From an uncultured Alphaproteobacteria bacterium (GTDB lineage Bacteria; Pseudomonadota; Alphaproteobacteria; CAAHEQ01; UBA3637), in contig CALXXA010000049.1 of the NCBI GenBank assembly GCA_944392585.1, forward strand, positions 1-48,404: a stretch of 48,404 nt of DNA, given 5' to 3'. The notes beneath the pieces are model-generated. The model worked only from the letters and a program-made list of their open reading frames with translations, was not told the DNA's origin and ran no database searches. A program made the position numbers and the translations under genes. Below, in pieces: positions 1 through 8,284 of this stretch (position 1 is its first letter; the number at the start of each line of letters is the position of its first letter).

Positions 1-10
1 GGATTTATTT

Positions 11-475
11 ATGAAAACAACTATTTGCGCTAAACCGTCAACAATTACCAAAAATTGGTACTTGATCGACGCAACCGATTTGGTTCTGGGAAGACTCGCC
101 AGCCAGATCGCTAAAATTCTTCGCGGAAAACATAAAACTTGTTTCACTCCTCATATGGACTGCGGAGACTATGTTATCGTTATTAATGCTGAAAAAGTTA
201 AACTGACAGGTAAAAAACTTAATAATAAAGTTTATCATCACCATACAGGTTTCGTCGGCGGAATTAAATCTATTCCCGTCTCTAAATTATTGGAAACGAA
301 TCCAGAACAACTCTTGTTTAAAGCTGTACAACGAATGATTTCTCGTAATAAACTCGGACGGACGCAAATGACTAATCTGCGAATCTATTCGGGAAATAAT
401 CATCCTCATGCCGCACAAAACCCTACGGTCTTGGATGTCGCCGCTTTAAACTCAAAAAATAAAAGGAGCATTTAA
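11..475 (+). CDS. rplM: 50S ribosomal protein L13
   Basis: This 154-residue protein matches ribosomal protein L13, a component of the large ribosomal subunit that binds 23S rRNA. The N-terminal [16 protein letters not shown] stretch, the [23 protein letters not shown] block and the later [12 protein letters not shown] segment are the family's conserved regions. The length is close to the usual 140-155 residues. Only ten bases precede the ATG, including a GGA that could be part of a ribosome binding site, so the promoter lies outside the window. The gene is followed after two bases by rpsI, the pairing found in nearly all bacteria, so the two are almost certainly co-transcribed. Confidence 0.98.
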   Translation: MKTTICAKPSTITKNWYLIDATDLVLGRLASQIAKILRGKHKTCFTPHMDCGDYVIVINAEKVKLTGKKLNNKVYHHHTGFVGGIKSIPVSKLLETNPEQLLFKAVQRMISRNKLGRTQMTNLRIYSGNNHPHAAQNPTVLDVAALNSKNKRSI

Positions 476-477
476 TT

Positions 478-921
478 ATGCAAGATTCAGTTAATACTCA
501 AACCTCTCCTAAAAGAGAACCTAAAAAAGATAAATTTGGTCGTTCTTATGCTTCCGGAAGACGAAAAGACGCTGTCGCAAGAGTTTGGCTCTGCTTAGGT
601 AAAGGAAATATCTCTGTTAATGGAAAACAAATGAATGATTATTTTACAAGACCCGTCTTGCAAATGATTATCAATCAACCTTTCGTCGCAACAAATAGAG
701 AAGGGTTGTTCGATGTCGTATGTACCGTTAGAGGTGGAGGCCTTTCCGGTCAGGCAGGGGCTGTACGCCATGGAATCGCTCGTGCTATGGATGCGTTCGA
801 ACCATCTCTGCATGCGTCTTTGAAAAAAGCCGGATTCTTAACTCGAGACAGCAGAGCCGTCGAACGGAAAAAATACGGAAAATCTAAAGCACGGAAATCT
901 TATCAGTTCTCTAAACGTTAA
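478..921 (+). CDS. rpsI: 30S ribosomal protein S9
   Basis: This 147-residue protein is ribosomal protein S9 of the small subunit. It has a short charged N-terminal extension before the conserved [13 protein letters not shown] start of the fold, the [18 protein letters not shown] block, and the C-terminal RKSYQFSKR tail whose terminal basic residues reach the P-site tRNA in known ribosomes. It sits two bases after rplM, with an AAAAGGAG-type ribosome binding site inside the end of rplM. An intrinsic terminator follows directly, so this two-gene operon ends here. Confidence 0.98.
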   Translation: MQDSVNTQTSPKREPKKDKFGRSYASGRRKDAVARVWLCLGKGNISVNGKQMNDYFTRPVLQMIINQPFVATNREGLFDVVCTVRGGGLSGQAGAVRHGIARAMDAFEPSLHASLKKAGFLTRDSRAVERKKYGKSKARKSYQFSKR

Positions 922-938
922 TCTGACTTCCTTATTGA

Positions 939-970
939 AAAGCCCTCTTTCTGTTGAGGGCTTTTTTTTT
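939..970 (+). terminator. intrinsic terminator of rplM-rpsI
   Basis: Arms AGCCCTC (941-947) and GAGGGCT (956-962) form a perfect 7-bp stem with an 8-base loop. It is extended by A-T pairs and followed by a run of T. It lies 20 bases after the rpsI stop codon. Confidence 0.9.
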
Positions 971-982
971 AAAAAAGAGCCC

Positions 983-1011
983 TTGCTTTTTATGTGTTCT
1001 CTCTTTATATT
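983..1011 (+). promoter_or_regulatory. predicted sigma-70 promoter of the YgiW-like gene
   Basis: TTGCTT (983-988) and TATATT (1006-1011) are separated by 17 bases, right after the rpsI terminator and about 30 bases before the next start codon. The assignment rests on motif and spacing only. Confidence 0.6.
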
Positions 1012-1042
1012 ACTTTAGACTAACAACAAAAAGGAGTGTCTT

Positions 1043-1393
1043 ATGAATAAAATTATATTAACAATGGTCAGTCTTGCGTTTATTTGTTCTTCTTCCATCG
1101 CCTCAGCAGGGTTTACAGGACCGACAACTGTCGAAAAAGTTACCGTTTCTCAAGCTAAAGATATGAAAGACGATACTCACGTCATCCTGCAAGGATATAT
1201 TGAAACCTCTTTAGGAGATGAGGACTATTTGTTCAAAGATGATACAGGTTCTATTACCGTGGAAATTGATAAAGATGTCTGGCATGGATTGGATATTACT
1301 CCAAAAGATAAAATCGAAATTCAAGGGAAAATAGATACTCATTTCTATAAACCTACGGAAATCGACGTTAAACGCGTCTTGTTGGCAAAATAA
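1043..1393 (+). CDS. exported YgiW/YdeI-family OB-fold protein
   Basis: This 116-residue protein has a clear signal peptide: a hydrophobic stretch at residues 4-15 and likely cleavage after ASA at residue 22. It is followed by a single small OB-fold domain. The pattern GPTTVEKVTVSQAKDMKDDTH, VILQGYIE, YLFKDDTGSITVEID and IEIQGKID is that of the bacterial OB-fold family that includes YgiW, YdeI and VisP. These are periplasmic proteins linked to stress tolerance in enterobacteria. The function in this organism is not shown. The gene has its own promoter and a strong AAAAGGAG ribosome binding site, and ends at a bidirectional terminator, so it is monocistronic. Confidence 0.85.
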   Translation: MNKIILTMVSLAFICSSSIASAGFTGPTTVEKVTVSQAKDMKDDTHVILQGYIETSLGDEDYLFKDDTGSITVEIDKDVWHGLDITPKDKIEIQGKIDTHFYKPTEIDVKRVLLAK

Positions 1394-1399
1394 AATAAA

Positions 1400-1429
1400 A
1401 GCCTCGCAAAATGCGGGGCTTCTTTTTTT
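1400..1429. terminator. bidirectional terminator between the YgiW-like gene and kdsB
   Basis: Arms AGCCTCGC (1400-1407) and GCGGGGCT (1413-1420) pair with one G-T wobble around a 5-base loop. They are flanked by A-rich sequence on the left and a T-run on the right, so the hairpin can stop both converging transcripts. Confidence 0.85.
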
Positions 1430-1446
1430 ATAAACCATCTTTCTTT

Positions 1447-2220
1447 TTATTCTTTAAAATAACGTTGCGCGGCTATAAGTTCTTCCGGTGTGTTGATATC
1501 TGCCGGTGCCGTTTCTAAAAGCTTTACAGAATCAACTATCTTCACGTAAATGCTCATTCCGTTTTCTAACGCACGAAGCTGCTCTAATTTTTCAGTCCTT
1601 TCTAAAATACCCTCCGGAAATAAAACAAACTTCTTGAGCGAAGCTGCGTTATATACGTAAATCCCTATATGCCAATATGCTGCGTCAACTCCGTTCACCT
1701 CTCTGTGATACGGAATCCCGCTTCTGGAAAAATATAAAGCTCGTCCAGTATCTTCTCCCTCCTTCAATCCCATCGCTATCTTTACAAAAGAAGGATTGTT
1801 TATCTCTTCCGCCCGCGTTATCTTTTTCCCTACTGTCACAATGTCTGCTTTCGTCTTTTCCATAAGATTTATAAGATCTAAATTTAATTTAGGATCTACA
1901 TTAATCCCGTCTCCTTGAAAGTTGACAATCGTGTCATATTTGCTCCCTGTCGGATCTATTTCCTTCAATGCCGCCGCTATCCGATCCGTTCCTGAAGGTA
2001 AAGAAGCGTCCGTCAAAATACAAAAAGCTCCAAAGCTTTCTGCGACTTCAATAATCTCTTTGTTCCCAGAGGCTATGTAAACATCTTGCTTCGGATGCAC
2101 AGATATCGCATGCTCATAAACATGCTGTATCAACGGCTTGCCGTTTATCTTTAATAAAGGCTTGTTCGGTAAACGATTCGATTTTAGTCTCGTAGGAATA
2201 ATAATAGCTGCTCTCGTCAT
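1447..2220 (-). CDS. kdsB: 3-deoxy-manno-octulosonate cytidylyltransferase (CMP-KDO synthetase)
   Basis: This 257-residue protein activates KDO with CTP to give CMP-KDO for the lipopolysaccharide inner core, a cytoplasmic step. The N-terminal nucleotide-binding motif IIPTRLKSNRLPNKPL (residues 7-22), the SGTDRIA motif (76-82) and the VNFQGDG segment (99-105) match the KdsB/NeuA fold. The family usually has QGDEP at the last position, and this copy reads QGDG. It is the last gene of the ppa-HAD-HIT-kdsB group and overlaps the HIT gene by ATGA. Its presence implies that the organism makes LPS or at least KDO-lipid A. Confidence 0.93.
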   Translation of the reverse strand: MTRAAIIIPTRLKSNRLPNKPLLKINGKPLIQHVYEHAISVHPKQDVYIASGNKEIIEVAESFGAFCILTDASLPSGTDRIAAALKEIDPTGSKYDTIVNFQGDGINVDPKLNLDLINLMEKTKADIVTVGKKITRAEEINNPSFVKIAMGLKEGEDTGRALYFSRSGIPYHREVNGVDAAYWHIGIYVYNAASLKKFVLFPEGILERTEKLEQLRALENGMSIYVKIVDSVKLLETAPADINTPEELIAAQRYFKE

Positions 2221-2627
2221 TGTTCTACTCCTGTTAAAGCATGGCGTATTCTTGTGATTATCTCTTGCTTCTTTTCTTTCTCATACGGAAGACCTTTCTT
2301 TCCCCATACCGTCCCCGGCCAAGAAGGATCTGTTTTATAACGACATATAACATGAACATGTAATTGAGGCGTTATATTGCCTATCATCGCTATGTTCGTT
2401 TGATCCGGCGAAAATAAATGAAACAGAGCTTTTTCTGCATGGCTCATTTCACTCATTAGTTCTATTCGCTCATCTAATGTCAAATCTGTTATACTTTTCG
2501 TGTTTTCTTTTTTTGGCACAAGAAATATCCAAGGATAATCTTTGTTGTCTTCAAGCAAAACAATGCAAAGACCTAAATCACAAATATAATCTTTTTCTTT
2601 GAGTGAAGGATGAAGTGTAAAAGTCAT
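2217..2627 (-). CDS. HIT-domain nucleotide-binding protein
   Basis: This 136-residue protein belongs to the histidine triad superfamily, whose members hydrolyse or transfer nucleotidyl groups. The signature is LHVHVICR (residues 89-96), with His90 and His92. The third triad position is Ile rather than His. The following DPSWPGTVWG is typical of an alphaproteobacterial subgroup of HIT proteins, as far as I recall. The substrate is unknown. It overlaps kdsB by four bases and lies ten bases after the HAD gene, so it is probably co-transcribed with both. Confidence 0.85.
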   Translation of the reverse strand: MTFTLHPSLKEKDYICDLGLCIVLLEDNKDYPWIFLVPKKENTKSITDLTLDERIELMSEMSHAEKALFHLFSPDQTNIAMIGNITPQLHVHVICRYKTDPSWPGTVWGKKGLPYEKEKKQEIITRIRHALTGVEQ

Positions 2628-2637
2628 TTTTCTTTCC

Positions 2638-3492
2638 TTATTGCATTTTCGTCATTAAAAAGTCAGGTGTGACACCGTATTTTCTGACTAATTGATTTAA
2701 CGATGTTTCTTTATGCTCGTCAGCAAAGACGCCGGTCTCTGTGATAAGAACAGTGCGCATTCCTGATTGAAAACCTCCTAAAATGTCTGTGCGAAGAGTA
2801 TCTCCTACCGCGACAGATCGTTGAGGCGTTGTTGCAGCTTTTTTTAAGGCATATTGATAGATTTCCGGATATGGCTTTCCTATCCAATAAACATAACCAC
2901 CATGATCTTCATACCATTTAGCCAAAGCTCCTTGTGTAACGTGCTTGAATGAACCGTCAAGAGCATAATAATCCGGGTTCGCACAAATTAAAGGAATATG
3001 CCTTTTCAACGCCTTTGACAGATTCGGCAAAAAAGGATCTATCGTTGCAAATTTCTTTTCGTTTTCTTGTAAAGAACCAAGATAAATAACAGAAGCTTCT
3101 TGAAAATCAGGCGTAAACCTTTCCATAACGCCGCCCATTAAAAGTTCATTCGGACATCCAATTAAGCTCCATTTTCCTTGAGCTCCTGTTATTTGAGTTA
3201 AAAAACCATTGTCCAGTTTATTCTTGAGAATATCTCCGGATGTCGTGATATCTGTGTAGTGAACTCCTTTAATAAAACCAAAAGAAGAATGTTTTTTTAT
3301 AAAATAAGAAGAAATGGATGTGAGATTAGATAAAATATAAACTTGTTTCCCGCAACGTATCATTTGCTTGCAAATATCTAATGCCGAAGGATAATATGTT
3401 TGTCCATCGTATAAAACACCATAAACATCCACGAAAAAACAATCTACGTCTGAAATTTCTTGCAAGGAATTTATGCGGGACAATGACAACAT
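2638..3492 (-). CDS. HAD-superfamily class IIA hydrolase, TIGR01459-like
   Basis: This 284-residue protein is a haloacid dehalogenase-type phosphatase of subclass IIA (NagD/pyridoxal-phosphatase-like). Motif I is DVYGVLYDG, starting at Asp22. The usual second Asp of DxD is Tyr, a feature shared with the TIGR01459 group, which carries DVWGVLHDG. The C-terminal motif [12 protein letters not shown] supplies the metal-binding Asp residues. The substrate is unknown. The start codon lies inside the end of ppa (22-base overlap), which suggests translational coupling. Confidence 0.85.
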   Translation of the reverse strand: MLSLSRINSLQEISDVDCFFVDVYGVLYDGQTYYPSALDICKQMIRCGKQVYILSNLTSISSYFIKKHSSFGFIKGVHYTDITTSGDILKNKLDNGFLTQITGAQGKWSLIGCPNELLMGGVMERFTPDFQEASVIYLGSLQENEKKFATIDPFLPNLSKALKRHIPLICANPDYYALDGSFKHVTQGALAKWYEDHGGYVYWIGKPYPEIYQYALKKAATTPQRSVAVGDTLRTDILGGFQSGMRTVLITETGVFADEHKETSLNQLVRKYGVTPDFLMTKMQ

Positions 3493-4037
3493 TTATTATA
3501 TCCTGTTAAGGTTGTTTTTTGATCTTCATATAAATCAAACGCTTTTTTTATTGCTTCAAAAGCTTCTTCTTTCCCCAAGAAACGATCAATACGAACTTCT
3601 TTGTTTTCAAGGACTTTATAATCTTCAAAAAAACGACGTAATGTTTTTAAACAATGTTCCGGCAGCTGACAAATATCTGTGTAATGAGAAAACTCCGGAT
3701 CATCAGCATGAATGGCAATGATTTTGTCGTCTTCTTGCCCTTGATCAATCATCTTCATAACGCCGATGGGACGAGCACGCATAATACACATGGGAACAAC
3801 AACTTCTTGTCCTAAGACCAAAATGTCAAGAGGATCATTATCACGGCAATACGTTTGAGGAATAAATCCATAATTCGCCGGATAATGAACGGCACTGTAT
3901 AAAATACGGTCCACACGAAGCAACCCACTTTCTTTGTCTAACTCGTACTTTGTTTTAGAGCCTTTTGGAACCTCAATAATCGCCGAGACAATTTGAGGCG
4001 GATTCGTTCCTTTTTCAACGCCATGCCATGGATGCAT
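3471..4037 (-). CDS. ppa: inorganic pyrophosphatase
   Basis: This 188-residue protein is a family I soluble pyrophosphatase that hydrolyses PPi released by biosynthetic reactions in the cytoplasm. Conserved features include [28 protein letters not shown], and the metal-binding core [12 protein letters not shown]. The length is slightly above the typical 175 residues. The final residues form a small cysteine cluster (NKCCHCPA) not usual in the family. The start has a good AAGGAGC ribosome binding site. It is the first gene of a minus-strand group and is divergent from lemA across a 130-base promoter region. Confidence 0.97.
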   Translation of the reverse strand: MHPWHGVEKGTNPPQIVSAIIEVPKGSKTKYELDKESGLLRVDRILYSAVHYPANYGFIPQTYCRDNDPLDILVLGQEVVVPMCIMRARPIGVMKMIDQGQEDDKIIAIHADDPEFSHYTDICQLPEHCLKTLRRFFEDYKVLENKEVRIDRFLGKEEAFEAIKKAFDLYEDQKTTLTGYNKCCHCPA

Positions 4038-4101
4038 TTTTTTTGCTCCTTTTTTTTCTATAATTTATTAAGAGTATATATTTTTTTATAAAAAGTAAAG
4101 G

Positions 4102-4131
4102 CTTGTTAATTTTTTTTCTTTATGCTATTTT
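4102..4131 (+). promoter_or_regulatory. candidate promoter of lemA-M48 protease
   Basis: CTTGTTA starts at 4102 and TATTTT lies at 4126-4131, 17 bases after the TTGTTA hexamer. The same bases also fit an RpoH-like CTTG-N18-GCTATTT arrangement. The match is weak and the surroundings are T-rich, so the position is tentative. Confidence 0.35.
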
Positions 4132-4167
4132 TTCTTAAGAGTACATAACATATTAAAGGAGGTTTTT

Positions 4168-4725
4168 ATGGTTTTTACACTTGTTGTTGTTGCAGTTTTT
4201 GTTGCGTACGTTATTTATTTATACAACAGTCTTGTTGTCGCTCGTCAACGAGTTAAAGAAGGCTGGAGCGATATTGATACTCAATTAAAACGCCGGTATG
4301 ATTTAATCCCTAATTTAGTTGAAACTGTGAAAGGATATGCGAAACACGAATCTCAAACATTAGAGAGTGTCGTTAACGCACGAAGCGCTGCGATGAGTGC
4401 TGCCGGACATGGTCAAGAAAAAGCTAAAGCAGAAAATGCTTTGACAGAGACGTTAAAAAGTCTTTTCGCTCTCGGAGAGTCGTATCCGGATTTAAAAGCC
4501 AGTTCTAATTTCTTGGAGTTACAGAGAGAACTTACAGATACGGAAGATAAGATTCAAGCATCTCGCCGCTTTTATAATACAACAGTGTTGGATTTAAATA
4601 CAAAAATAGAAACGTTTCCTTCTTCTATTGTGGCGAGTTTATTTCATTTCAAACAAGAATCTTTCTTTGAAATGGAAGGTGCGGAACGTGAACAAGCTCA
4701 AAAAGCACCTGGTGTTTCTTTCTAA
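4168..4725 (+). CDS. lemA: LemA family protein
   Basis: This 185-residue protein has one N-terminal membrane segment (about residues 2-20) followed by a long helical cytoplasmic or periplasmic domain. The signatures [38 protein letters not shown] and [17 protein letters not shown]-like segments identify LemA. The family's biochemical role is unclear, but its genes often sit beside M48 proteases. Here the M48 gene follows after 12 bases, so the pair probably functions together in membrane protein quality control. The ribosome binding site is AAAGGAGG. Confidence 0.93.
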   Translation: MVFTLVVVAVFVAYVIYLYNSLVVARQRVKEGWSDIDTQLKRRYDLIPNLVETVKGYAKHESQTLESVVNARSAAMSAAGHGQEKAKAENALTETLKSLFALGESYPDLKASSNFLELQRELTDTEDKIQASRRFYNTTVLDLNTKIETFPSSIVASLFHFKQESFFEMEGAEREQAQKAPGVSF

Positions 4726-4737
4726 GCGGGAGGCTTT

Positions 4738-5760
4738 ATGGCGGCGATTACGGTTTATGACCATATACGGCAAAATAATATTAAAACATTTTTATTGGCG
4801 TTGTTATTCCCGGTTGTATTGACTATTTTAATAGGCGTGGCCTGTTTATTGGCCATTGCTGTTGTACAGGACAAGGAATTCACGTTAAATGGAGTTTATT
4901 TACTGTTACGGTGGTTTCCTTCTCTGGAAGAGTATGTAACTTCAGATAATATCTCTTTTTTTGGAGCAATGGGATATCTGACATACGCTGTTATCCCTAT
5001 TTTTGTTGTCTCTGGTTTTTGGATGATTATTTCTTTGATGACCGGAGATAAAATGATGCTCGGTTTTGCCGGAGCGCAGCCTCTTGAAAAACAAGACAAT
5101 CCTCAAATTTATCGGCTGGTTGAAAATGTTGCCATCGCCGCGGGGTTGCCTATGCCTAAAGTTTATGTCATAGAGGATTCTTCTTTAAATGCTTTTGCAA
5201 CAGGATACAGCCCGAAATCAGCGTCTATAGCATTGACAACAGGAATTATTAAAAAGTTGGAACCGTTGGAATTAGAAGGCGTTATTGCTCATGAAATGGC
5301 GCACATTGGAAATAGAGACATTCGATTGAATATGCTGATTATTACAGGCTTGGGTATTTTCGCTTTTATTGCGGATTTTATTCGTCTTAATTCCATGTTT
5401 AGTTCTTCCAAAAACGAAAAGAACGGTCTTCATATTTTAATGTTTTTTATTATTATCGCGTTATTAATTTTTAATTTTATTTTTGCTCCGTTAATTCATA
5501 TGGCAATTTCCAGAACAAGAGAATATGCTGCAGATGCAACCGGAGCGTTAATTACACGTAATCCAAAGGCTTTAGCGAGGGCTTTGGAAAAAATCCAAAC
5601 GGATGCACGCGTAGAAGTTTTAGATAAACAGCCGACAATGGCAACGGCATGTATAGCTGATCCAACGGATCGTGAATATAAAGTTGCGGCAATGTCCGAT
5701 TTATCTTCAACACATCCTCCGGTGGAAGAGCGCATTAAAAGATTGTTAGCTATGGGATAG
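4738..5760 (+). CDS. M48-family membrane zinc metalloprotease (HtpX-like)
   Basis: This 340-residue protein has two N-terminal membrane segments (about residues 17-42 and 82-101), the zinc site HEMAH (His185, Glu186, His189) and a second pair of membrane segments (about 198-215 and 232-256). The third zinc ligand is expected at Glu262 in REYAAD. This is the layout of HtpX-type proteases, which act with FtsH on damaged membrane proteins. It is longer than E. coli HtpX (293 residues) because of a longer N-terminal region, as in the LemA-linked group. It follows lemA with a GGGAGG ribosome binding site. Confidence 0.92.
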   Translation: MAAITVYDHIRQNNIKTFLLALLFPVVLTILIGVACLLAIAVVQDKEFTLNGVYLLLRWFPSLEEYVTSDNISFFGAMGYLTYAVIPIFVVSGFWMIISLMTGDKMMLGFAGAQPLEKQDNPQIYRLVENVAIAAGLPMPKVYVIEDSSLNAFATGYSPKSASIALTTGIIKKLEPLELEGVIAHEMAHIGNRDIRLNMLIITGLGIFAFIADFIRLNSMFSSSKNEKNGLHILMFFIIIALLIFNFIFAPLIHMAISRTREYAADATGALITRNPKALARALEKIQTDARVEVLDKQPTMATACIADPTDREYKVAAMSDLSSTHPPVEERIKRLLAMG

Positions 5761-5766
5761 TAAAAA

Positions 5767-5790
5767 AGGGAACAAACTTGTTCCCTGTTT
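5767..5790. terminator. bidirectional terminator between the M48 gene and fba
   Basis: GGGAACA (5768-5774) and TGTTCCC (5779-5785) form a perfect stem with a 4-base loop, with A-run upstream and T-rich sequence downstream. It lies between two converging genes. Confidence 0.85.
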
Positions 5791-5793
5791 TAT

Positions 5794-6858
5794 TTAGCGG
5801 ATTTCAGGATTTAATTCTCCTGATTGATAGCGTTTTGCCATATCAGCTAGAGAAATAGGTTTGATTTTTGAAGCTCTTCCGGCTGCTCCAAAAGCTTCGT
5901 AACGAGCCTCGCAAATCTTTTGCATGGCGTCCATCGCCGGCTTTAAGTACTTGCGAGGATCAAATTCTTCCGGCTTCTCTGTAAATACCTTGCGAATAGC
6001 TCCCGTCATTGCCATTCTTAAGTCAGTGTCTACATTAATTTTACGAACGCCGTGTTTAATCCCTTCTTGAATTTCTTCAACGGGAACACCGTATGTTTGC
6101 GGCATTTTTCCTCCATAAGCATTAATAATGTCTTGAAGATCTTGAGGGACAGAAGAAGATCCATGCATGACTAAGTGTGTGTTCGGAAGCTTCGTGTGAA
6201 TCTTTTTTATCGTATCAATAGATAAAATAGCTCCGTCTGGCTTGCGGGTAAATTTATAAGCTCCATGACTTGTCCCGATTGCAACGGCTAAAGCATCTAC
6301 ATGTGTCTCTTTCACAAACTGAACAGCATCATCCGGATCCGTTAATAACTTGGATTTATCTAAAGTTCCTTCAAACCCATGTCCGTCTTCTTTATCTCCT
6401 TTTCCAGTTTCCAGAGAACCAATAACTCCTATTTCCCCTTCAACAGAGATACCTACGGCATGCGCAACGGTAGACACTTTTCTTGTTACATCGGCATTAT
6501 ACGCGTGACTTGCGGGGGTTTTCCCATCAGCCTCCAAAGAACCATCCATCATGACAGAGGTAAATCCGTTCGTCATTGCCGAATAGCAGATTTCAACGGA
6601 AGAACCATGATCTTGATGTAAACAAATCGGCATTTCGGGATACATTTCAACGGCTCCAAGCATCAGGTGTTTTAACATAGAATCATGAGCGTATCCGCGA
6701 GCTCCTTTTGATGCTTGAATAATGACCGGAGCGTCTACTTTCTTAGCGGCAGCTAAAATCGCTAAAACTTGCTCCATATTGTTGACATTAAAAGCAGGAA
6801 TCCCATACCCGTATTCGGCTGCGTGATCCAAAAGTTGTCTTAAACTGACCATAGACAT
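5794..6858 (-). CDS. fba: class II fructose-1,6-bisphosphate aldolase
   Basis: This 354-residue protein is a zinc-dependent class II aldolase that cleaves or forms fructose-1,6-bisphosphate. The CLHQDHGSS motif carries catalytic Asp83 and zinc ligand His84. [21 protein letters not shown] and LVMHGSSS are the other active-site blocks. The length and these blocks fit the CbbA-type subgroup. The first of two close ATG codons has the better-spaced GGAG. It starts two bases after the GDYXXLXY gene and is the last gene of the tkt operon, linking glycolysis and the pentose-phosphate pathway. Confidence 0.96.
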   Translation of the reverse strand: MSMVSLRQLLDHAAEYGYGIPAFNVNNMEQVLAILAAAKKVDAPVIIQASKGARGYAHDSMLKHLMLGAVEMYPEMPICLHQDHGSSVEICYSAMTNGFTSVMMDGSLEADGKTPASHAYNADVTRKVSTVAHAVGISVEGEIGVIGSLETGKGDKEDGHGFEGTLDKSKLLTDPDDAVQFVKETHVDALAVAIGTSHGAYKFTRKPDGAILSIDTIKKIHTKLPNTHLVMHGSSSVPQDLQDIINAYGGKMPQTYGVPVEEIQEGIKHGVRKINVDTDLRMAMTGAIRKVFTEKPEEFDPRKYLKPAMDAMQKICEARYEAFGAAGRASKIKPISLADMAKRYQSGELNPEIR

Positions 6859-6860
6859 AA

Positions 6861-7307
6861 TTATTCTCCTTTATTGTTAATGATGATTTCCTGCCAATTT
6901 TTATCGTTTATAAGCAGGTGTTTTGGAATCGGAATGATTCCTTTCCTATAAGCATATACTATGCTAAAAGAAACTTTTTCGCCGTTATATTCTCCTTTTG
7001 TTAAAGATTCATTTAAAGCAACAGCGTCTTTTTCAGGAATGTAAAAGCGATGAACGTTTCTTTGCCCTGAAGTATTATCAAAATCTCTTTTGGGACAAAG
7101 AGTACCTTCAAACTGAGAGCAATCGGCTTTATTCCAATCAATCTGATACTGTATGTAATGTCCGCTTAATAAATCACGAGGATCATATCCTGTAATGGGA
7201 AGAATCACTTCCGGTAAAGTTTCTTTTTGATAATGAAGCTTTATCGTCCACGATAAGAGAATTAAAAAAGGACTGACTAAAAATAAAGAAAATAAATACC
7301 TTTTCAT
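6861..7307 (-). CDS. GDYXXLXY-domain membrane-anchored protein
   Basis: This 148-residue protein has an N-terminal hydrophobic helix (about residues 4-23) and then the motif region [21 protein letters not shown]. That corresponds to the GDYXXLXY family, in which 'DPRDLLRGDY' is the hallmark; here Gly-His replaces Gly-Asp. The bulk of the protein is probably on the periplasmic side. The molecular role of the family is not established. It overlaps the preceding DUF2157 gene by ATGA, a pairing I know from many other genomes, so the two very likely act together. Confidence 0.8.
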   Translation of the reverse strand: MKRYLFSLFLVSPFLILLSWTIKLHYQKETLPEVILPITGYDPRDLLSGHYIQYQIDWNKADCSQFEGTLCPKRDFDNTSGQRNVHRFYIPEKDAVALNESLTKGEYNGEKVSFSIVYAYRKGIIPIPKHLLINDKNWQEIIINNKGE

Positions 7308-8284
7308 GGAAGCCTCTTCTTTTTCAAAGAATGAATAGAAAGATGAATTTTATAAAATACCCACGCAAAGCTTATGATTAAAACACCACAGAAAATTAAA
7401 CCGGCCCCCGTGAAGTTCAAAGAATAAAAAATCGTCCAATAAAAAGAGAAAAAATAAACGCCTCCCAGTAAAATGTTCGTGTAAAAAGATTTTAAATGAT
7501 TCGTTATGTAACTGATATATGTCATCATACTAATAAAAGGAAGAATTAAAAAAACGCTCTTTGTAAGAGAAACTCCAGGGTGTTCTTGAAAACCAACGCG
7601 AATCAATAGATCTCCTATGAAAAAAGAAGCATAAATACCGATAACAGCCCAAATAAAGAAAGCCCTCGATAATGCAATTTCCGGGTAGATTTTTCGGATA
7701 TACCATGAACCTGCTGCTAGAGCGGCGAAAAAAGATCCGGCAACGAATGTTCCTGTGTAAGGTATTTGAGACCACTCATTCAAAAAAGGTTCCAGCATGT
7801 TCCACAATGGCAATCCGATTAATAAAGCGATTGTCCATATAAAAGGCAAAAACAGATGGCCGCTTAAGACGACGACGGGAAGAGATATTAAAGCCCATAT
7901 TAGAAAGCTTGCCTCGAAACCGGTTGATAAGTGATATATTTGATGAATTAAACCAATTAATGCTCCAATTGTCAGAAAGGACGCGAATAATAATGTTTCA
8001 AATAAATTTTCTTTTTGGTTGAGGAAAGCTTTATATGCACAGCCTAGGATCATTCCCAGCAAACTAAAACAACTGATTAATTTTGTATTATCGGATATAT
8101 TTTCCCAATTTGCAGAGATTAAAGCTATTAAGCCTAATCCGATGCAAAAAGTTCCTAACAAGATAAAGGCTAAACGAACATTTCCGTTTCCGCGTGTTTG
8201 TTCAAACTCCCATATGGCGGCGCTTTGTTTGGAAGTGATTAATTTTGCTTTTTCCCAAATAGCCAGATGTTTATAAAGGCGCAT
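7304..8284 (-). CDS. DUF2157 multi-pass membrane protein
   Basis: This 326-residue protein has a cytoplasmic N-terminal region with the DUF2157 hallmarks (LITSKQSAAIWEFE and GLIALISANWENIS) followed by about eight to ten hydrophobic segments and a short basic C-terminus. The function of the family is unknown. It overlaps the end of tkt by 14 bases and the start of the GDYXXLXY gene by four, so it is translated from the same message as tkt and fba. Confidence 0.82.
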   Translation of the reverse strand: MRLYKHLAIWEKAKLITSKQSAAIWEFEQTRGNGNVRLAFILLGTFCIGLGLIALISANWENISDNTKLISCFSLLGMILGCAYKAFLNQKENLFETLLFASFLTIGALIGLIHQIYHLSTGFEASFLIWALISLPVVVLSGHLFLPFIWTIALLIGLPLWNMLEPFLNEWSQIPYTGTFVAGSFFAALAAGSWYIRKIYPEIALSRAFFIWAVIGIYASFFIGDLLIRVGFQEHPGVSLTKSVFLILPFISMMTYISYITNHLKSFYTNILLGGVYFFSFYWTIFYSLNFTGAGLIFCGVLIISFAWVFYKIHLSIHSLKKKRLP

